DNA of 25,566 nt from Podochytrium sp. JEL0797 (GCA_027596195.1 JADGJG010000288.1:1-25566); one strand, 5' to 3'; shown: positions 1 to 11,095, counted from the first letter of the stretch. Program-made: numbers and translations. Notes: a model not told the origin generated them from the sequence alone.

Positions 1-253
1 TGCACCCTCACAAGATGCGAGTTATCAATGAGAAGTAAACTCTCTCACCTCAAATCATCTTTAATAGCGCCACTGAAACAAGTTTTAATGCGTTTGAGTG
101 GTGAATTTAATTTGTATTTGCGCAACAGAGGTCTCGCAATATTTGACTGCACCCTCACAAGATGCGAGTTATCAATGAGAAGTAAACTCTCTCACCTCAA
201 ATCATCTTTAATAGCGCCACTGAAACAAGTTTTAATGCGTTTTAAGTGGTGAA
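1..253. repeat. 147-bp tandem repeat (about 1.7 copies, open to the left)
   Basis: The sequence from position 1 recurs from position 148. Bases 1-95 and 148-242 match essentially base for base, and the match runs on to about 105 and 253 with one indel and one substitution. The unit is therefore 147 bp, and the second copy stops near 253. The array begins at the window edge, so the true copy number is unknown. No open frame is conserved beyond what duplication itself gives. It could be a small satellite or minisatellite, or an assembly overlap left at a contig edge. The AT-rich spacer (106-147) separates the matched parts. Confidence 0.9.
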
Positions 254-447
254 GTGTCTCCAACTATGAATGAAAGCACATACACCTACAAACCAGATTC
301 AACTCCGCGCGTCGGAACACTCCCAACCCAACAACACTACTCAACAACGAACTCATGCCATCGGACCCCGCGTCTCTGACACCCAAACCCCAAGACCCAA
401 TCACGTCCAACAAAAAATTCAAAAACACACGGGCTTCAAACAAGCAC

Positions 448-732
448 CTAAATACCCTCCTCCTCCTCATCATTCGAGTCGTAACCCACGTCTACTGGTC
501 CATCCGAGACCTCCGAAGTCTCATGAGATATCTCATCGGATGTGCCTGGGTCCAACTCATTTCGGTCGGTTGTCGCGTACAAGGGGGGGTGATGGTTGGT
601 CTAGGAAAATTGGGGAGGAGGGTGGGGACGAGTCGCTATCACAGGGGGGCGGAACGGGTCTGCAGGTGGGCGGACCACGAATCTGCTTGGCGGCACAGCG
701 GACGGGGCAATTACCCCCTGGAGGGGATGCAT
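448..732 (-). CDS. Doubtful small ORF or 3' exons of CCDC13: Pro-rich start, acidic tail
   Basis: On the minus strand a frame opens at ATG 732-730 and runs 94 codons to TAG 450-448, interrupted only by an in-frame TAG at 603-601. The first half is proline-rich. The last 50 residues (600-448) are Asp/Glu/Ser-rich and end in a DSNDEEEEGI tail, which looks like protein rather than chance. The inner TAG is the last three bases of a good acceptor (ttttcctag), so it is probably intronic; donors at 714 (114-bp intron) or 642 (42-bp intron) both keep the frame. The same frame can be joined to CCDC13 by a 41-bp intron (800-760) that removes the CCDC13 stop. So this may be an extension of that gene, a separate small gene, or 3' UTR. 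I do not recognise a family. Confidence 0.35.
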
Positions 733-785
733 AGTAGTCAACGGCTCTAACCTCGGTTTCTACTTGATAAAAGCACTTTTGAGTT

Positions 786-2461
786 TTATTTCGAGTATAC
801 AGTGGTCAATTGCACCGGCTCCTTCTCCTTCTGCTGCTGCTCCACTCGCTGTGATTTCCGCGTCTCCAGCTCTGCGTGCATGGCCTGAATCAACGTATCG
901 TCAGTGGTCGTCTTTTCGACGAGCAAGTGGATTTTGGATTTGCATGATTTGAGTTCTTTCTCGAGAGTTCTTTTTGTGTTTTGTATTGAAGGGAGGGGGT
1001 CAGATACGATTTTCTTGCAATCTCCGAGATCTTTACAAACTCAACTTGTTTCGTGCTTGAGATCCTTCGTACTTCCGTTTTAGATCCGCGTGATCGGCTA
1101 TCAGTTTCTATTCGACCAACCACAAATCAGTCCAAACCTCGATTATAAATCTCGCACCATGCCGAAAGTCACATACCGCAAAATCGGAATTCAAGGTATT
1201 AAACGTTTCTTGGCGTTTCTCGCTAATCTTGCGGATGCTGTCGTGATGACAAGTTTCAAAATCTCGAGGGACACCGGAGGCAGATTCAGCTGCTTTTGGG
1301 ATTGTGTCAACAACAGCTCGCAAAGAGAGTTCTTTCACGCGTTCCTGGGGTGGTCATTTTCGAAATAATAGTTAAGTATAATTGATAATTGCTTGCTCTT
1401 AGTGTGTTCCATCATGCAATATGCTGGCTTCTAAACGCGTCTGGCATAACGTAATCGATTCGCTCACTCTCTTGCACTAACACTCACGTACGCACATGTA
1501 ACCCACCTTGAGAATCTGAATCTGCTGTGCACGTCCCTTCCAACCACCACCACCAGCAGTTTGAGAACCCCCGCGAGCAGTTGAAGAAACCTTTCCCTCC
1601 AAAATCTTGGACAAATTCCGGGATTCTTCTTCTCCAACCTCCATGGCCAACGCCTTTTGCGTGTTTCTGAGTTCGAATTTGATGGATTGACACGCGATAC
1701 GTTCGTCCTGCAGTTTTCGAAGCGTGTGGGCAAGTTTGTCTTTGACTGATTTGAGGTCGGATTGAAGAGCTGCTAGTGATGAAGAGGTTGAAGAAACTGA
1801 TGCATCTGTCGAAGTGGCTGTAGAGTCGCGTTGTGATTGCTTTTGGTTTTGTTCGTGTTGGTGTGGGCTGGACTGTGCTGTTTGTAGAGTTTTCAGTTTG
1901 TTGGCGAGCTCCGTGTTTGCAGTTTTTTCTCGTTCCAAGGCCATGTTCATGCTTCTCAGCTATTGGATAAAATAAATAATTAGTGCGCATTCTTGCGATC
2001 TCCGATTCTTTTCGACCCAGTCGCGGTGGTTCGCACAAAATACGCGTTTCCAACACTCATTCTGCCCACGGCATCGCTACATACGGCTAGGCAACGCTGA
2101 AACCCCGCACCTTTTTGGACAGTTCAATGATCTTTGCTTCCTTTGCGTTCGCTGCGAATCGAATCGAATGAGCATGGAATCAACGAAAAGAGAAACGCGA
2201 GAATAAGGATACCTCGTGGTTGTTGTTGGTGGAGATCAGAAACAGACGCATGATTCAATTTCGAAGTCAGAGACGGGAGGACGATGGAGTTTGATTTCAA
2301 CAAGGGTTGCTGTTGCTTTGAAATGGGCGAATCGTCGGCCAGCTGTGTGACACGAATCATGATCAGCAAATAGAAAAGACAATACGCGATCAGGTTACAT
2401 TGAGGCCCAGCTCGCCATGCGACAGCATTTGCTGTGGTGCCTCGTCGTTGTCGGACGACAT
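786..2461 (-). CDS. CCDC13: CCDC13-like coiled-coil protein (centriolar satellite/ciliogenesis), short form
   Basis: Proposed exons: 2461-2399, 2342-2213, 2151-2111, 1959-1507, 1344-1177, 1107-1037, 969-786; all junctions are GT-AG with matching phase and give 369 residues. Conserved CCDC13 blocks appear in order: KIIELSKK (about 71-78); an ELRNTQKAL...EVGEE block followed by WKGRAQQIQILK (218-229); LKRKYEG...RNKLS across exons 6-7; and a LVEK...DDTLIQAM block near the end. Between them are coiled-coil heptads and a Ser/Gln-rich linker. In animals CCDC13 sits at centriolar satellites and supports ciliogenesis, which would fit a flagellated zoospore. The vertebrate protein is about 700 residues, so this copy lacks much of the N-terminus and the distal coiled coil, unless it extends through the 448-732 frame. 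Intron placement at 2110-1960 was chosen because it joins ELSKK to LRSMNMALEREK in register with the family. Confidence 0.8.
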
Positions 2462-2675
2462 TTTTTGTCAGAATTCTGTGTGTTTGTGAAACGCTGCTCA
2501 AAACAGAATGAAGCTATGGCGCTGGGTTGATACAGGACAAGCAAACTCTCCAAATCGTCGGTGGGAAGCCGAATCCCGGCGAATACAAACAAACAGAAAA
2601 GGTGAAACCTACGCGTCCATTTTTAAAAAAAAACATGTATTCATGATGCAAAACGCGCAACTTGCACCTCAAAAT

Positions 2676-5420
2676 TCACACTCGCGCCCTCCTTTTTGCA
2701 AGCTGCTCCGCCTCCTTCCCAATCAAAAACAAGCGACGGTAGTTGAGCATGTTATCCCCCTTTGTCTGCCTCAACTCTTCGATCAAGTCTTCGTCGACTC
2801 CATCGAGAACCGCGTCTTCTTCGGCGAGGAAAATGAAGGGTCGCACCTTGTCGTCCACTTTGGTCACGTCAAAGTTGGCGCGCAGGAGGAACTTGGCCTT
2901 CTTTTTAAAGCACTACGAATCAAGAAGAAAGTTGATTTCAGAGAGAATGCATCGACAAACCCAAACACACCAAGAAAAAAACTGAGGCTCACCGTAGTCA
3001 TATACATGGCCCTTTTAACACGCTCAAAAGGCTCCCCCGTTTCTTTCATCAACTGCGCCTCCATCTCCGTCGGCTCGTCATTCTCGTCGTCCACCGACTC
3101 ATCTTCCTCCCCACTCAGGTCACCGCGACCGACTTCATATTCCCAAGGCATCGGTTGAGTCGTGTCGTAAATAGCCTTGAACTCGTCAAAACTCTGGTTC
3201 GCAGCCGCATACTCCTCTTCTTGCTCGACCAATTCCATTTCACTCCCAACCTCAGACTCTGCAACACCCGATTTCCCAGGACGACTCAACGGCTCCTCAT
3301 CATCATCCGACTCATCCACAAACAAGTTCCTCTTGGATCCCCCATTCTGAACCGCCACCTCCTCGTCCACAGCACGTCCCTTCCCCTTATCCCGCGACAA
3401 CGACCCATCCACCTTATGAACCTGCGCCGCCCTCGCCTTCAATTGCCGAGCAAGCTCAACATCCTCATCTTCCACCACCATCTCACCCCCATCCCCCCCA
3501 TCCACAACCACAACCGCAACAAACTCCTCTCCCCTCTTCCCCTTCTTCGCACTACCCCCCCCTTCCCCACCGACCCGCAAAGCTTCGGCCTGATTTTGAC
3601 GATACTGCTCCTTTCGCACTTCCGCCAACACATCCGAATGACGCCTCTTAACCGCCTTCTTCCTGTCTTGCTTTCCACGACCAGAACCACCCACCACCAC
3701 TTCCTCCCCGTCCCCTTCCTGCGAATCCATCTCCAACGCCGCGCCAACACGGAACCCATCCTCCAAGTTGTTAAGTTTGAGAAACGTGCTGAGAACAGGG
3801 TTTCGCTGAGACACAGTAGAAGTAGCCGACGAGGGAGTTTGTTTGGTCGCCGCAGCGCTTCCCGAAGCAACAGGTGTGATTCCAGGCAGTCTCGCCGCAG
3901 GCGCTACGGTCGGTTTGGGAGTAAAGGCCGATGGTCGTGGGGAAGCAGCAGCAGCAGGAGCACGTGCAGAAGGACGTTCGAAAACGGGCGAGGTCGGGTT
4001 GTGTTGGGTAATGAATGAAGTTGGTTCGGGTCGAGGAATGCGTAGAACGGGTGATTCCAGATTCAAATCGTCCTCCCCTTGAAAGTCGTCGCCATCAGAT
4101 CCTTCAAACTCGTAGAGAGCGCGCGATTTGGCGGCAGTCTTATGACGCGGTTGGATTGGAGCAGGGGGTGAAGGGTGATGGGGTCGTTGGAGAATAGGAG
4201 CCGCGAGCTCTTCTTCATACGCTTCGTAATCATCCACTTCTTGCGTCACAATGTTTTGACGCAAAACCGTCCGCTCCGTGGGATCAGAGAAACTCGATCT
4301 CTGTTGCACAGGTTTCTGCAGCGGCGAATGCGCCTGCGGTTGTGCTTGAATTTGCGTTGGGTGGTGCGCAACAGCAACAGGAGACCGAGGTGATGCCACC
4401 ACGCGTTGCTGCGGCACAGAACCACGACCCCCATCTCCACTCCCGCTCCCACTTCCACCCACTCCAGAACCAGAACCAGAAGCCACAACAGGTGTCGAAG
4501 CAACTCCCGCATTCACAGACGTCACTCGACCCAACTGCGAAGCGGAAGCAGCAGCTCCAGGTGTCCCTTGGTCAGCATCATGCTGAGCACGCAGCTTCGC
4601 CAACATCCCGTTACGTTCAAACTGAGGAAGCAACACTTTGACAGCGCGGTCTCTCCAGCTCTGCCAGGTGCGGGTCGGGTACTGCGATTTTGGTGTTTGT
4701 TTTGATGATTCGGACACGGAAAAAACCGGGCTAGGAACGAACCTGGGCGGCCAGGGCTTGATACAGGGCATTCCCGCTGGTGTGTGTGCGGTTTTTGACG
4801 AGCAGATCAATCAGGATGGAGTCTTCCTCCTTCGAGAAGGGGCGTCTGGCATGTCAAGGTGGAATTAGCGAGGCACGGTGTGGGAGGACGGACACACACA
4901 CCTCGTTCCACGTGCAGCAGTCGAAGGCGCAGGGCGGGTGGGTGCAGCCGGGCGAGGGACGCCAGCGGGAGCAGCAGGCGCGATTTCGGGCGGGTTCGGG
5001 TTGTGGATGCCGCCGCTGTCCATGGCGGGCAGGCGGTAATACTCGGTGTCCTGGGGAAGCGCGTTGAAGCGCACGGAATCGCGGATGAATTTTCTAAGTA
5101 TTATGGGGGGTGAGCTTCGTTGGAACTTGATTCAAAACAAGAAGCAACTCAACGACGAATAAAAGTTGCCCGCCACACGCGCAAGATCCATACGAGAAAG
5201 CTTCATGTAGATGTGATGCTCGTTTGGCTCGACAACCTGTCCGCCATGGCGCTAAGGAAACATAACATAAGTTATTCACCTCTCACTCCCTCTCCCTCTT
5301 CCTCTCCCTTCTCTCTACCTCAATCAACTGGCGGATCTCTTCGCGCTCGTTGGATCGCACAACAGTGAAGCGCAGGGGGCTACCAGTGGCGTCCGTGAAG
5401 AGCCGTCTGTTGTCTGCCAT
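2676..5420 (-). CDS. RAP1: RAP1 telomere protein (BRCT-Myb-RCT)
   Basis: Exons: 5420-5319, 5251-5154, 5093-4902, 4845-4743, 4681-2993, 2912-2676, giving 806 residues. An N-terminal BRCT domain (about 7-90) contains the LFTDATGSPLRF start, the HGGQVV turn and a KFIRDSV...YYRL end, like TERF2IP/Rap1. A Rap1-type Myb domain follows (about 132-186: FSKEED, GNALYQALAAQ, TWQSWRDR). The middle is about 500 residues of Pro/Ala/Ser-rich then acidic sequence with a basic patch (KKAVKRRH). The last 100 residues form an RCT domain (TGEPFERVKRAMY; VRPFIF..EED; a final NYRRLF). RAP1 acts in the nucleus at telomeres; animal and fission-yeast forms are recruited by a TRF-type partner, while budding-yeast Rap1 binds DNA directly. 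Only one clear Myb is visible, favouring the recruited type (inference). The length is close to yeast Rap1 proteins. The intron at 5153 has two possible donors three bases apart. Confidence 0.92.
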
Positions 5421-5575
5421 GTTTTTTTTTGATATTTGCACTACTTTTCCCCTCAAACATCAGAACCACGATATTCAAATATTGCACTACAAAGAAATAA
5501 AGAAACACATCCCCCTTCCCAACATATCCACTCCAACAAAAACACAATCAATTCCAACCCCACATACTCAAAAAC

Positions 5576-8395
5576 TCAGAACGGAGAGTTCACAATCGAC
5601 GAACGGCTCCTGAGCATCTTTGCAGGCGTCTGCAGCTGCTTGCTCGACACCATGTGCACATCCTCGGGAAGCGCAACGATAATGTTCTTGTCGCCTCCAA
5701 ACTTGAAGTTGTCGGCAACGATATCCTGCCCGTACTGCTTGATCGTGTAGTCGTTGAGCTTTCCTTGCTTCACGCGACGGAAGTTCCACGTCACGACGCT
5801 GGCAACCAACGAAAAAAAAATAGTGAGCAAAAAACACCCACACCCCACGCGTCGCCGCATTAAAAAAAATCAAACAACTCACAAAGGCCCAGTACTCGTA
5901 ACGATACTCGTCTCCTCAAACCCAGCCGACCCCGACCCACCACTCGTATTGAACCGCGCGGGCGTGAAACTCACAGACCCACCCATGTACGCAACATGCT
6001 CCGCCCTCAACTGCAATCTAATCGGAATCGGCTTTTGGTCGCCCAAACTCTTTTCAAACCCACTAAACGTCGCCCCCCTCGTCGCCTGCGCCTTCGTGTC
6101 CCTCGCCTCAGTACACACAACCATCAAGTACGTCTTACACGTTCCAACAACCCACTTCCCACTCTCAGTCGTATCAATCCCCGTGTACGGGTCTCCCAAC
6201 CCAGGCAAATGCGTCTTGGCCCGCACATTCAACTTGTTGTACAACCGAATATCACCCTTCGAACTACCCACCGCCAACATCCCATTTGCAGTCGTAGTCG
6301 CACAGTTGAACTGTCCCACATTCGACGCATACGTCTTGCTCTCACTACGCACGAGCTTCGACTCCAAACGCGGGTCCAGCCGGAAGATACTGTTGTGGTT
6401 GATTCCAATCAAATTGCGGCTCGGCGTCATGTTGGCGTTCTTGGCCTCCGGCAGAATCTCCGTTACAGGGGTAACCTCGTCAATCTTCCACTCCTCCACA
6501 ACCTGACCCCTCTCCAAATCCATGCGGTACACAACGTGCTCCTCGTTGGGCTTCATGAGAATCATGCTCCGGTCCTGATCATGCAGCAACACCTTGCTAG
6601 GCGTAAACTGCACCCCACCAGGCGTCTGAACCCTGTTGATCATGGTACTGTACTCCATCGAATCCGCATCCGGGTGTCCCAACACTCCAATCTGACTCCC
6701 CCTCACAAAATACGACCGATCTCCATGCCCAACCGTCAAATTACTAATCTTGGCCGACTTGTCCCCAGGCGCACTATTATCCTCCGCATCCTCAAACCCT
6801 CCTTCCTCCTCACTCTCCTCGACCACCTCCTCCTCCTCTTCCTCCTCCTCCTCCTCCTCAATATCCCCCATCTCGACATCCTCCTGGTACGCATTCACAA
6901 GGTACCCCCGATCCTCCTCCTTCACCTTCGCAAACGCGCTCTGATTCCCAACCTCATACATACAAGCCCCAAACGCGTCACGAAACACCCGTTCCGCATC
7001 CGAATCCACAAACTTGATGCTCCAAGGGTACACAACATCAGGAGACGCATCGTCTTTCCAAAGCCAGACAAAGCAACATTCGGCCGCGTTGAATTGCGGG
7101 TTCATGGTGTTGTCGAGGGGTTGAGAGATGTGGGTTCCGGCGGCGTCGGAGATGGTGAGGTGGAAGGCGAATTTGGAGATGCGGACGAGGCGGGCTGTGA
7201 TGGAGGGGCGCATGAGGTTGAACTAATTTTTTTTTTCAAGTTTAGTTTTCGGACATGGGGCGGGCGGGTTGTCAAAATGAAGGGAAAAAATGGGCGAGAA
7301 GGAAGATGCAATAGAGAGAGAGAGAACCGCTCCTGGCGAGTGGGAACCCCCAATAAAACAGAGGATATTCACCTGCGTCTTGGTACGATCGTACAAATAC
7401 AAATCCCCCTGCACCTCCTCAACCGTTTCCCCCTCCGGAGCCAGCGTATTGTTAATAGCCAACGGAGTCGACCCCATACTCATGGGCGTGCCCACATTCT
7501 TGTTAACAGGAGTCTGCATCGCCTCCGCAGCCTTAGCCGACACCTTCTTGGGAGTCGTCATGGGCGCCGCCTCAGCCTGCGACTTGGCAACCGGCGACGG
7601 TTTTGCCACGAGCTTCTTCTTCTCGGGTGCCTTGGGAGAATGCGCGTTTGTGGCGGCAGCGCGGACAAAGGTGAAGTAGGCGTCGAGTTCTTCTTCGGCG
7701 GCTTCCGTGTGCGACTTTTTGGCGCGGCGTTCGTACATGGACGTGTAAGCGACACCCTGTATGTGTTGAAGGGGAATGCGCATTTAATGTCTCCTTCCCC
7801 TTATGCTGCGCCTACCAAAAAAAAAACAAACCTCAAACGCAACCAACGTGGCCTCAGGAGTATCCTCCACCTCAAACAGATACACAACACCCGGAACAAG
7901 CGGATCGCTCCACGACACAACATTGTCCTTAACAAGCAGGTGAATCGATTCATCGAGCAGGAACGCCGTTTCCGAGTCAATGTCCTCGAGGTTGAGGTTA
8001 TCAAGGTCGAGCTCCTCCTCCGCTTCCTCCTCGCCTTCTTCAAACAGACGCGTGGCCACGAGTCTAGGGGAAAAGGAGGGCGGGTTTAGTCGTTGGGACA
8101 ACCAAGACACTGCGGGGGAGAGAACTCAACTGGTAGTTGAAGTCGCGCTCGGTGCGACGCACGGTGAGTGTGGCATCTTTGTAGAGGAGGCGTTTGACGG
8201 GGTTCTTGGCGGTGGCGGTTGGGCTGGATGTGACCTTGTGAAGGGATCCGGACGAGAGTTGCATGAGGTTGGCATCCTTCTTGCCCCTGTGTGGTTGGTT
8301 GACATTGGGTTAGTGCTGTGCGTGTGGTGTGTGAGGACGTGGTTCCACTCGGGGTACCAGATCAGAGAGCCGATGCTTTTGAGAAGGAAGGCCAT
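5576..8395 (-). CDS. VID27: VID27 family protein
   Basis: Exons: 8395-8358, 8286-8131, 8063-7832, 7756-7373, 7222-5883, 5798-5576, giving 790 residues, close to yeast Vid27 (about 780). The N-terminal half has the family's PH-like blocks (LMQLSSGSLHKV; FLLDESIHLL; GVAYTSMYERR). An acidic tract with eleven consecutive Glu lies near residues 390-410. The C-terminal half is the beta-propeller-like VID27 domain (NCATTTANGMLAVGSSKGDIRLY; LPGLGDPYTGID; TWNFRRVKQGKLNDY; DNFKFG; NIIVALPEDV). Yeast Vid27 was named from vacuolar import and degradation of gluconeogenic enzymes; its biochemical role is unknown. The first exon was ended at 8358 rather than 8339, because only that donor keeps phase and gives the expected SLIWGKKDANLMQL start. 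The intron at 7372-7223 is long for this locus (150 bp) and contains a GA run. Confidence 0.93.
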
Positions 8396-8486
8396 GGTGT
8401 TATGTTGTGTTTGATTTTTTTTTTGATTTTTGCAATGTGGTAGAGTCCGAAAACTCGTCCTTGTTCCACGCACACACCAAACGAAT

Positions 8487-9286
8487 TCACCCAAACGTCA
8501 CCCGCTTCTTTTGCGGCTTCTCCTCCTCATCCTCGTCCTGCTTTGGCTTTCTCTTCTTGGTCTTTGCCTTTTGCGCGTCGAGAATCTCCTTCTTTTTGGC
8601 CTCGAGAGCGCGCTTCTTGTCGTTCTCCTTGGTGCGTTGGGCTTTTTCCTGCTGGTTGATCATGATGTGCACGGCTCGCTAGAATAACCATCGCGTGTGG
8701 TTAGTTGAGTGTATTCCTCGCGTATTCCGCGCCAACCAGAACCAAACACCACGCACCCTTTTCACGAGCTTCTTTTCTATTTTGACTTCCTCGGATTCGT
8801 TGATGTCGTTGATGATGGACAGCATGTCCGTCTGCAGAATCCGTTAGCGACACGATCACCTCTAAACAAAATATTCACCTCCGACGCAAACGCCTTGCCC
8901 TTCTTTCCCTCCCCACCCTTAACGCGCTCCTTCGGCTTCTGCAACTCCCGAATCTTTGCCTTAACCTCCTCCTCATCAATCAACTCCGCTGGCATCACCT
9001 CCTTCTCCTCCTTCACCCCCCCCTTCTCCTCCTTCTTCTTCTGATTATTACTCTTAGCCGCCTCCGCCTTCTCCTTCGCAGCCACAGCACGGTGCTTGTC
9101 GCGCTTCGCCTTGGCGAGCTGTGCAATCAACCGGCCTTTTTCGAGATCGGCTTCGACCGCGCGCCGGTTGCGTCCGCCGTGTTGCGTGGCCGTGTTCTTT
9201 TTGGCTTCTTTGGAGGGTCCTTTGGATGCGTTGCGTTTTTGTTCGCGCTCTTTTCGCGCTGCTCGCACTGCGGGGGGGCCGGCCAT
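8487..9286 (-). CDS. Lys/Glu-rich basic protein, unknown family, C-terminal RVxF-like motif
   Basis: Exons: 9286-8879, 8831-8757, 8678-8487, giving 224 residues; the introns are 47 and 78 bp and phases agree. I do not recognise the family. Residues 1-110 are very rich in Ala, Lys, Arg and Glu and look helical/coiled. A hydrophobic patch DMLSIINDINESEE sits at the start of exon 2. The end is again Lys/Glu-rich and terminates in KKRVTFG. That matches the RVxF consensus by which many regulatory subunits dock on protein phosphatase 1, several of them nucleolar or chromosomal. Composition suggests a nuclear or nucleolar protein, possibly in ribosome assembly, but this is inference from composition only. 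Spacing to VID27 downstream is about 90 bp. Splicing is supported by frame continuity, not by homology. Confidence 0.7.
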
Positions 9287-9436
9287 TTTCTCGTTGTGTG
9301 TTGGAGTTCAAAAAAAAAACAAAAAATCTGTCTGTCCTTCATCATTCCTCTCTTTCTCCCCTTTCCACTAGCCGGGTTAATTCTCTAAAAAATGCAATAT
9401 ATTTCACTAAATAAAAATAATCTACCCCCCAACCTC

Positions 9437-10845
9437 CTACTTCTTCCCCCCTCTCCCACTCTCACCGGCCCCAAAACTCGCCCGTCTCACAACCCCATTC
9501 TCATTGCCTACACCCCCACTCTCGCGACTACCGTTCCCCCATTTAACACCTCCAAGCAAATCCTCGCTACTCTTTTCCCACATCTTGATCAACTTTCCCT
9601 GCGTGCGGAGGAAACTCTGTTGCAATTTGTTGGAGGGTGACAGTTTACTCGCGACGCTCGTGTGCGCTGCAGTTGGATCATAGGATCCCATGGTTGCTCC
9701 TGAAACGGTGTTGGCGTGTACTAAAGTCGCAGTAGGAGGAGCAATATTCGCATTTGAAGACGACGGCGGAGGCGGCATGTACGTATAATCATACCCATCG
9801 TCACTCACACTCCCCTCATTCTCCACAGTCACACACGGAGTCGTCGGTCGCGTCGCCGGATAATAAAGCCGCAACGGTTTATGACTCTGTGTTCTAACGA
9901 CATGAGAGGGTGGAGTTGTCGATGCGGAAGAAACAGCAGTAGTAGCATCATGATCCAACGCAAAGGATTCCACATCAAGGTTATTCAAATTCGATGATTT
10001 TTGCAGTCGTTCGGATTCGAGGTGCGTGAGTTTGATGCAGGTTGCGAGATTTGAGATGGAGGCAACGGCTTTGTAGAGATCAGTTTCACGATCCTATGTG
10101 TCAGTACGAATTTTGCGGAAATGGAGATGAGAATCGGGAACGAAAGCCCCACAGACGCAAAACGAGCCCCACACACACACGGACCTCAAACACAGACACG
10201 TCAAAGAGAAAAGAACGGACAATGAACTCAGGCAGACCTCTGTACCAGCCAGAGCAGGCTGCAACGAAAAGGAAGCCAGGATAAGTTGGCAATCAAAACT
10301 CAACAAAGGAGCATACCGTCACACACAATCAGACCAAGCAGTTCGTGCTTCTCAAGAGCAAACCAGGCAGGCTCACTGCGTCCACATCCGCCACAGCGCT
10401 GGTTGGACGCATCCTCCTTGCACAGCCAGTCAAGCAAGGCCTTTCCCTCCGCAGCATCCTTGGAGTCGCAGCAGGGCGTGCCGTTCTGCGCCAGGAGGAG
10501 ACATCGGGCAGCGTCAAGGGCGCGGCGGAAACGCGAAAACTCGTCGTGCGATTTGGTGTACAGCGGGAGTTGTGCGGATGGCGAGATGACGCGGAAGTGT
10601 GTGGGCGTGTCTTCGGTGTGTCCCTTGGTGTCTGCTGCCTTGGCGTTTGCCTTGGGTTTGATGAGGCCTCGCAGTTTCTGCCCAGCAGACACTGGTGCGG
10701 CCAGCACCTTGAGGGTGAGGAGTGTCACGGGCGCAGAGAGGAGGGTCTTGGGAGGGGAAGTGGTCGATGTGATGGTGAGCAGCCCTTGCGTGTCGAGGGC
10801 TGCAATCACGCGCTGTTGTCGCCCAACAAAGAGTTCCGTTTCCAT
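9437..10845 (-). CDS. PH-ArfGAP domain protein with incomplete GAP domain
   Basis: Exons: 10845-10317, 10258-10185, 10093-9437, giving 419 residues. Residues 1-120 resemble a PH domain (METELFVGRQQ start; THFRVISPS strand; a closing EFSRFRRALDAAR helix). An ArfGAP zinc finger follows: C151-x2-C154, a 20-residue loop (usually about 16) and C175-x2-C178, then CSGWYRGL with R183 at the arginine-finger position and a VRSFLFDV segment like the family's VRSL.LD. The rest of the fold, roughly 70-80 residues, is missing: exon 3 begins DRETDLYKAV and soon becomes Ser/Thr/Pro-rich. Family members (ACAP/ASAP/ADAP-like) stimulate GTP hydrolysis by Arf at membranes. Whether this protein is an active GAP is uncertain. 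The 91-bp intron between exons 2 and 3 shows no hidden exon. Confidence 0.75.
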
Positions 10846-11095
10846 TTTTTAGTTAAAATATATGAAATATGAACCTATTGTTTAAGAAGGGGAAAAAAGA
10901 AGAATAACCTTTTATTGGCTGTGAAGAGAAAAGAGAACGAAAGAAGCGAGTATCGCTCGCACAAGCCCCCTCGAAGAGATTGCATTTTTCGCCCAAAAAA
11001 CATTTTTGCTTTTTTCGAAAGAATACTCGTGCGTTTGAACGGAGGTTACTTCACACTCCACTCACCACTCACACCCCCACTCCCAACAGACATCG
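10846..11095. promoter_or_regulatory. Divergent intergenic region, PH-ArfGAP / PFAS
   Basis: These 250 bp separate two start codons pointing away from each other, so they must hold both promoters. I see an AT-rich part next to the minus-strand gene (10846-10915) and, nearer the plus-strand gene, T-rich and A-rich tracts (about 10983-11025) followed by a CA/C-rich leader up to ATG 11096. No clear TATA element or known purine-response site could be named. Assignment rests on position only. Confidence 0.5.

Noticed and set aside
270..750. Plus-strand open frames of 154 and 131 codons near the left edge
   Set aside because: They have biased low-complexity translations without motifs. The minus strand of the same region has a better candidate with an acidic tail and a splice acceptor.
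5996..8089. 697-codon open frame on the plus strand
   Set aside because: It lies antisense to VID27 exons and crosses four of its introns. The translation is Arg/His/Leu/Pro-rich without domains, as expected of a complementary frame in codon-biased DNA.
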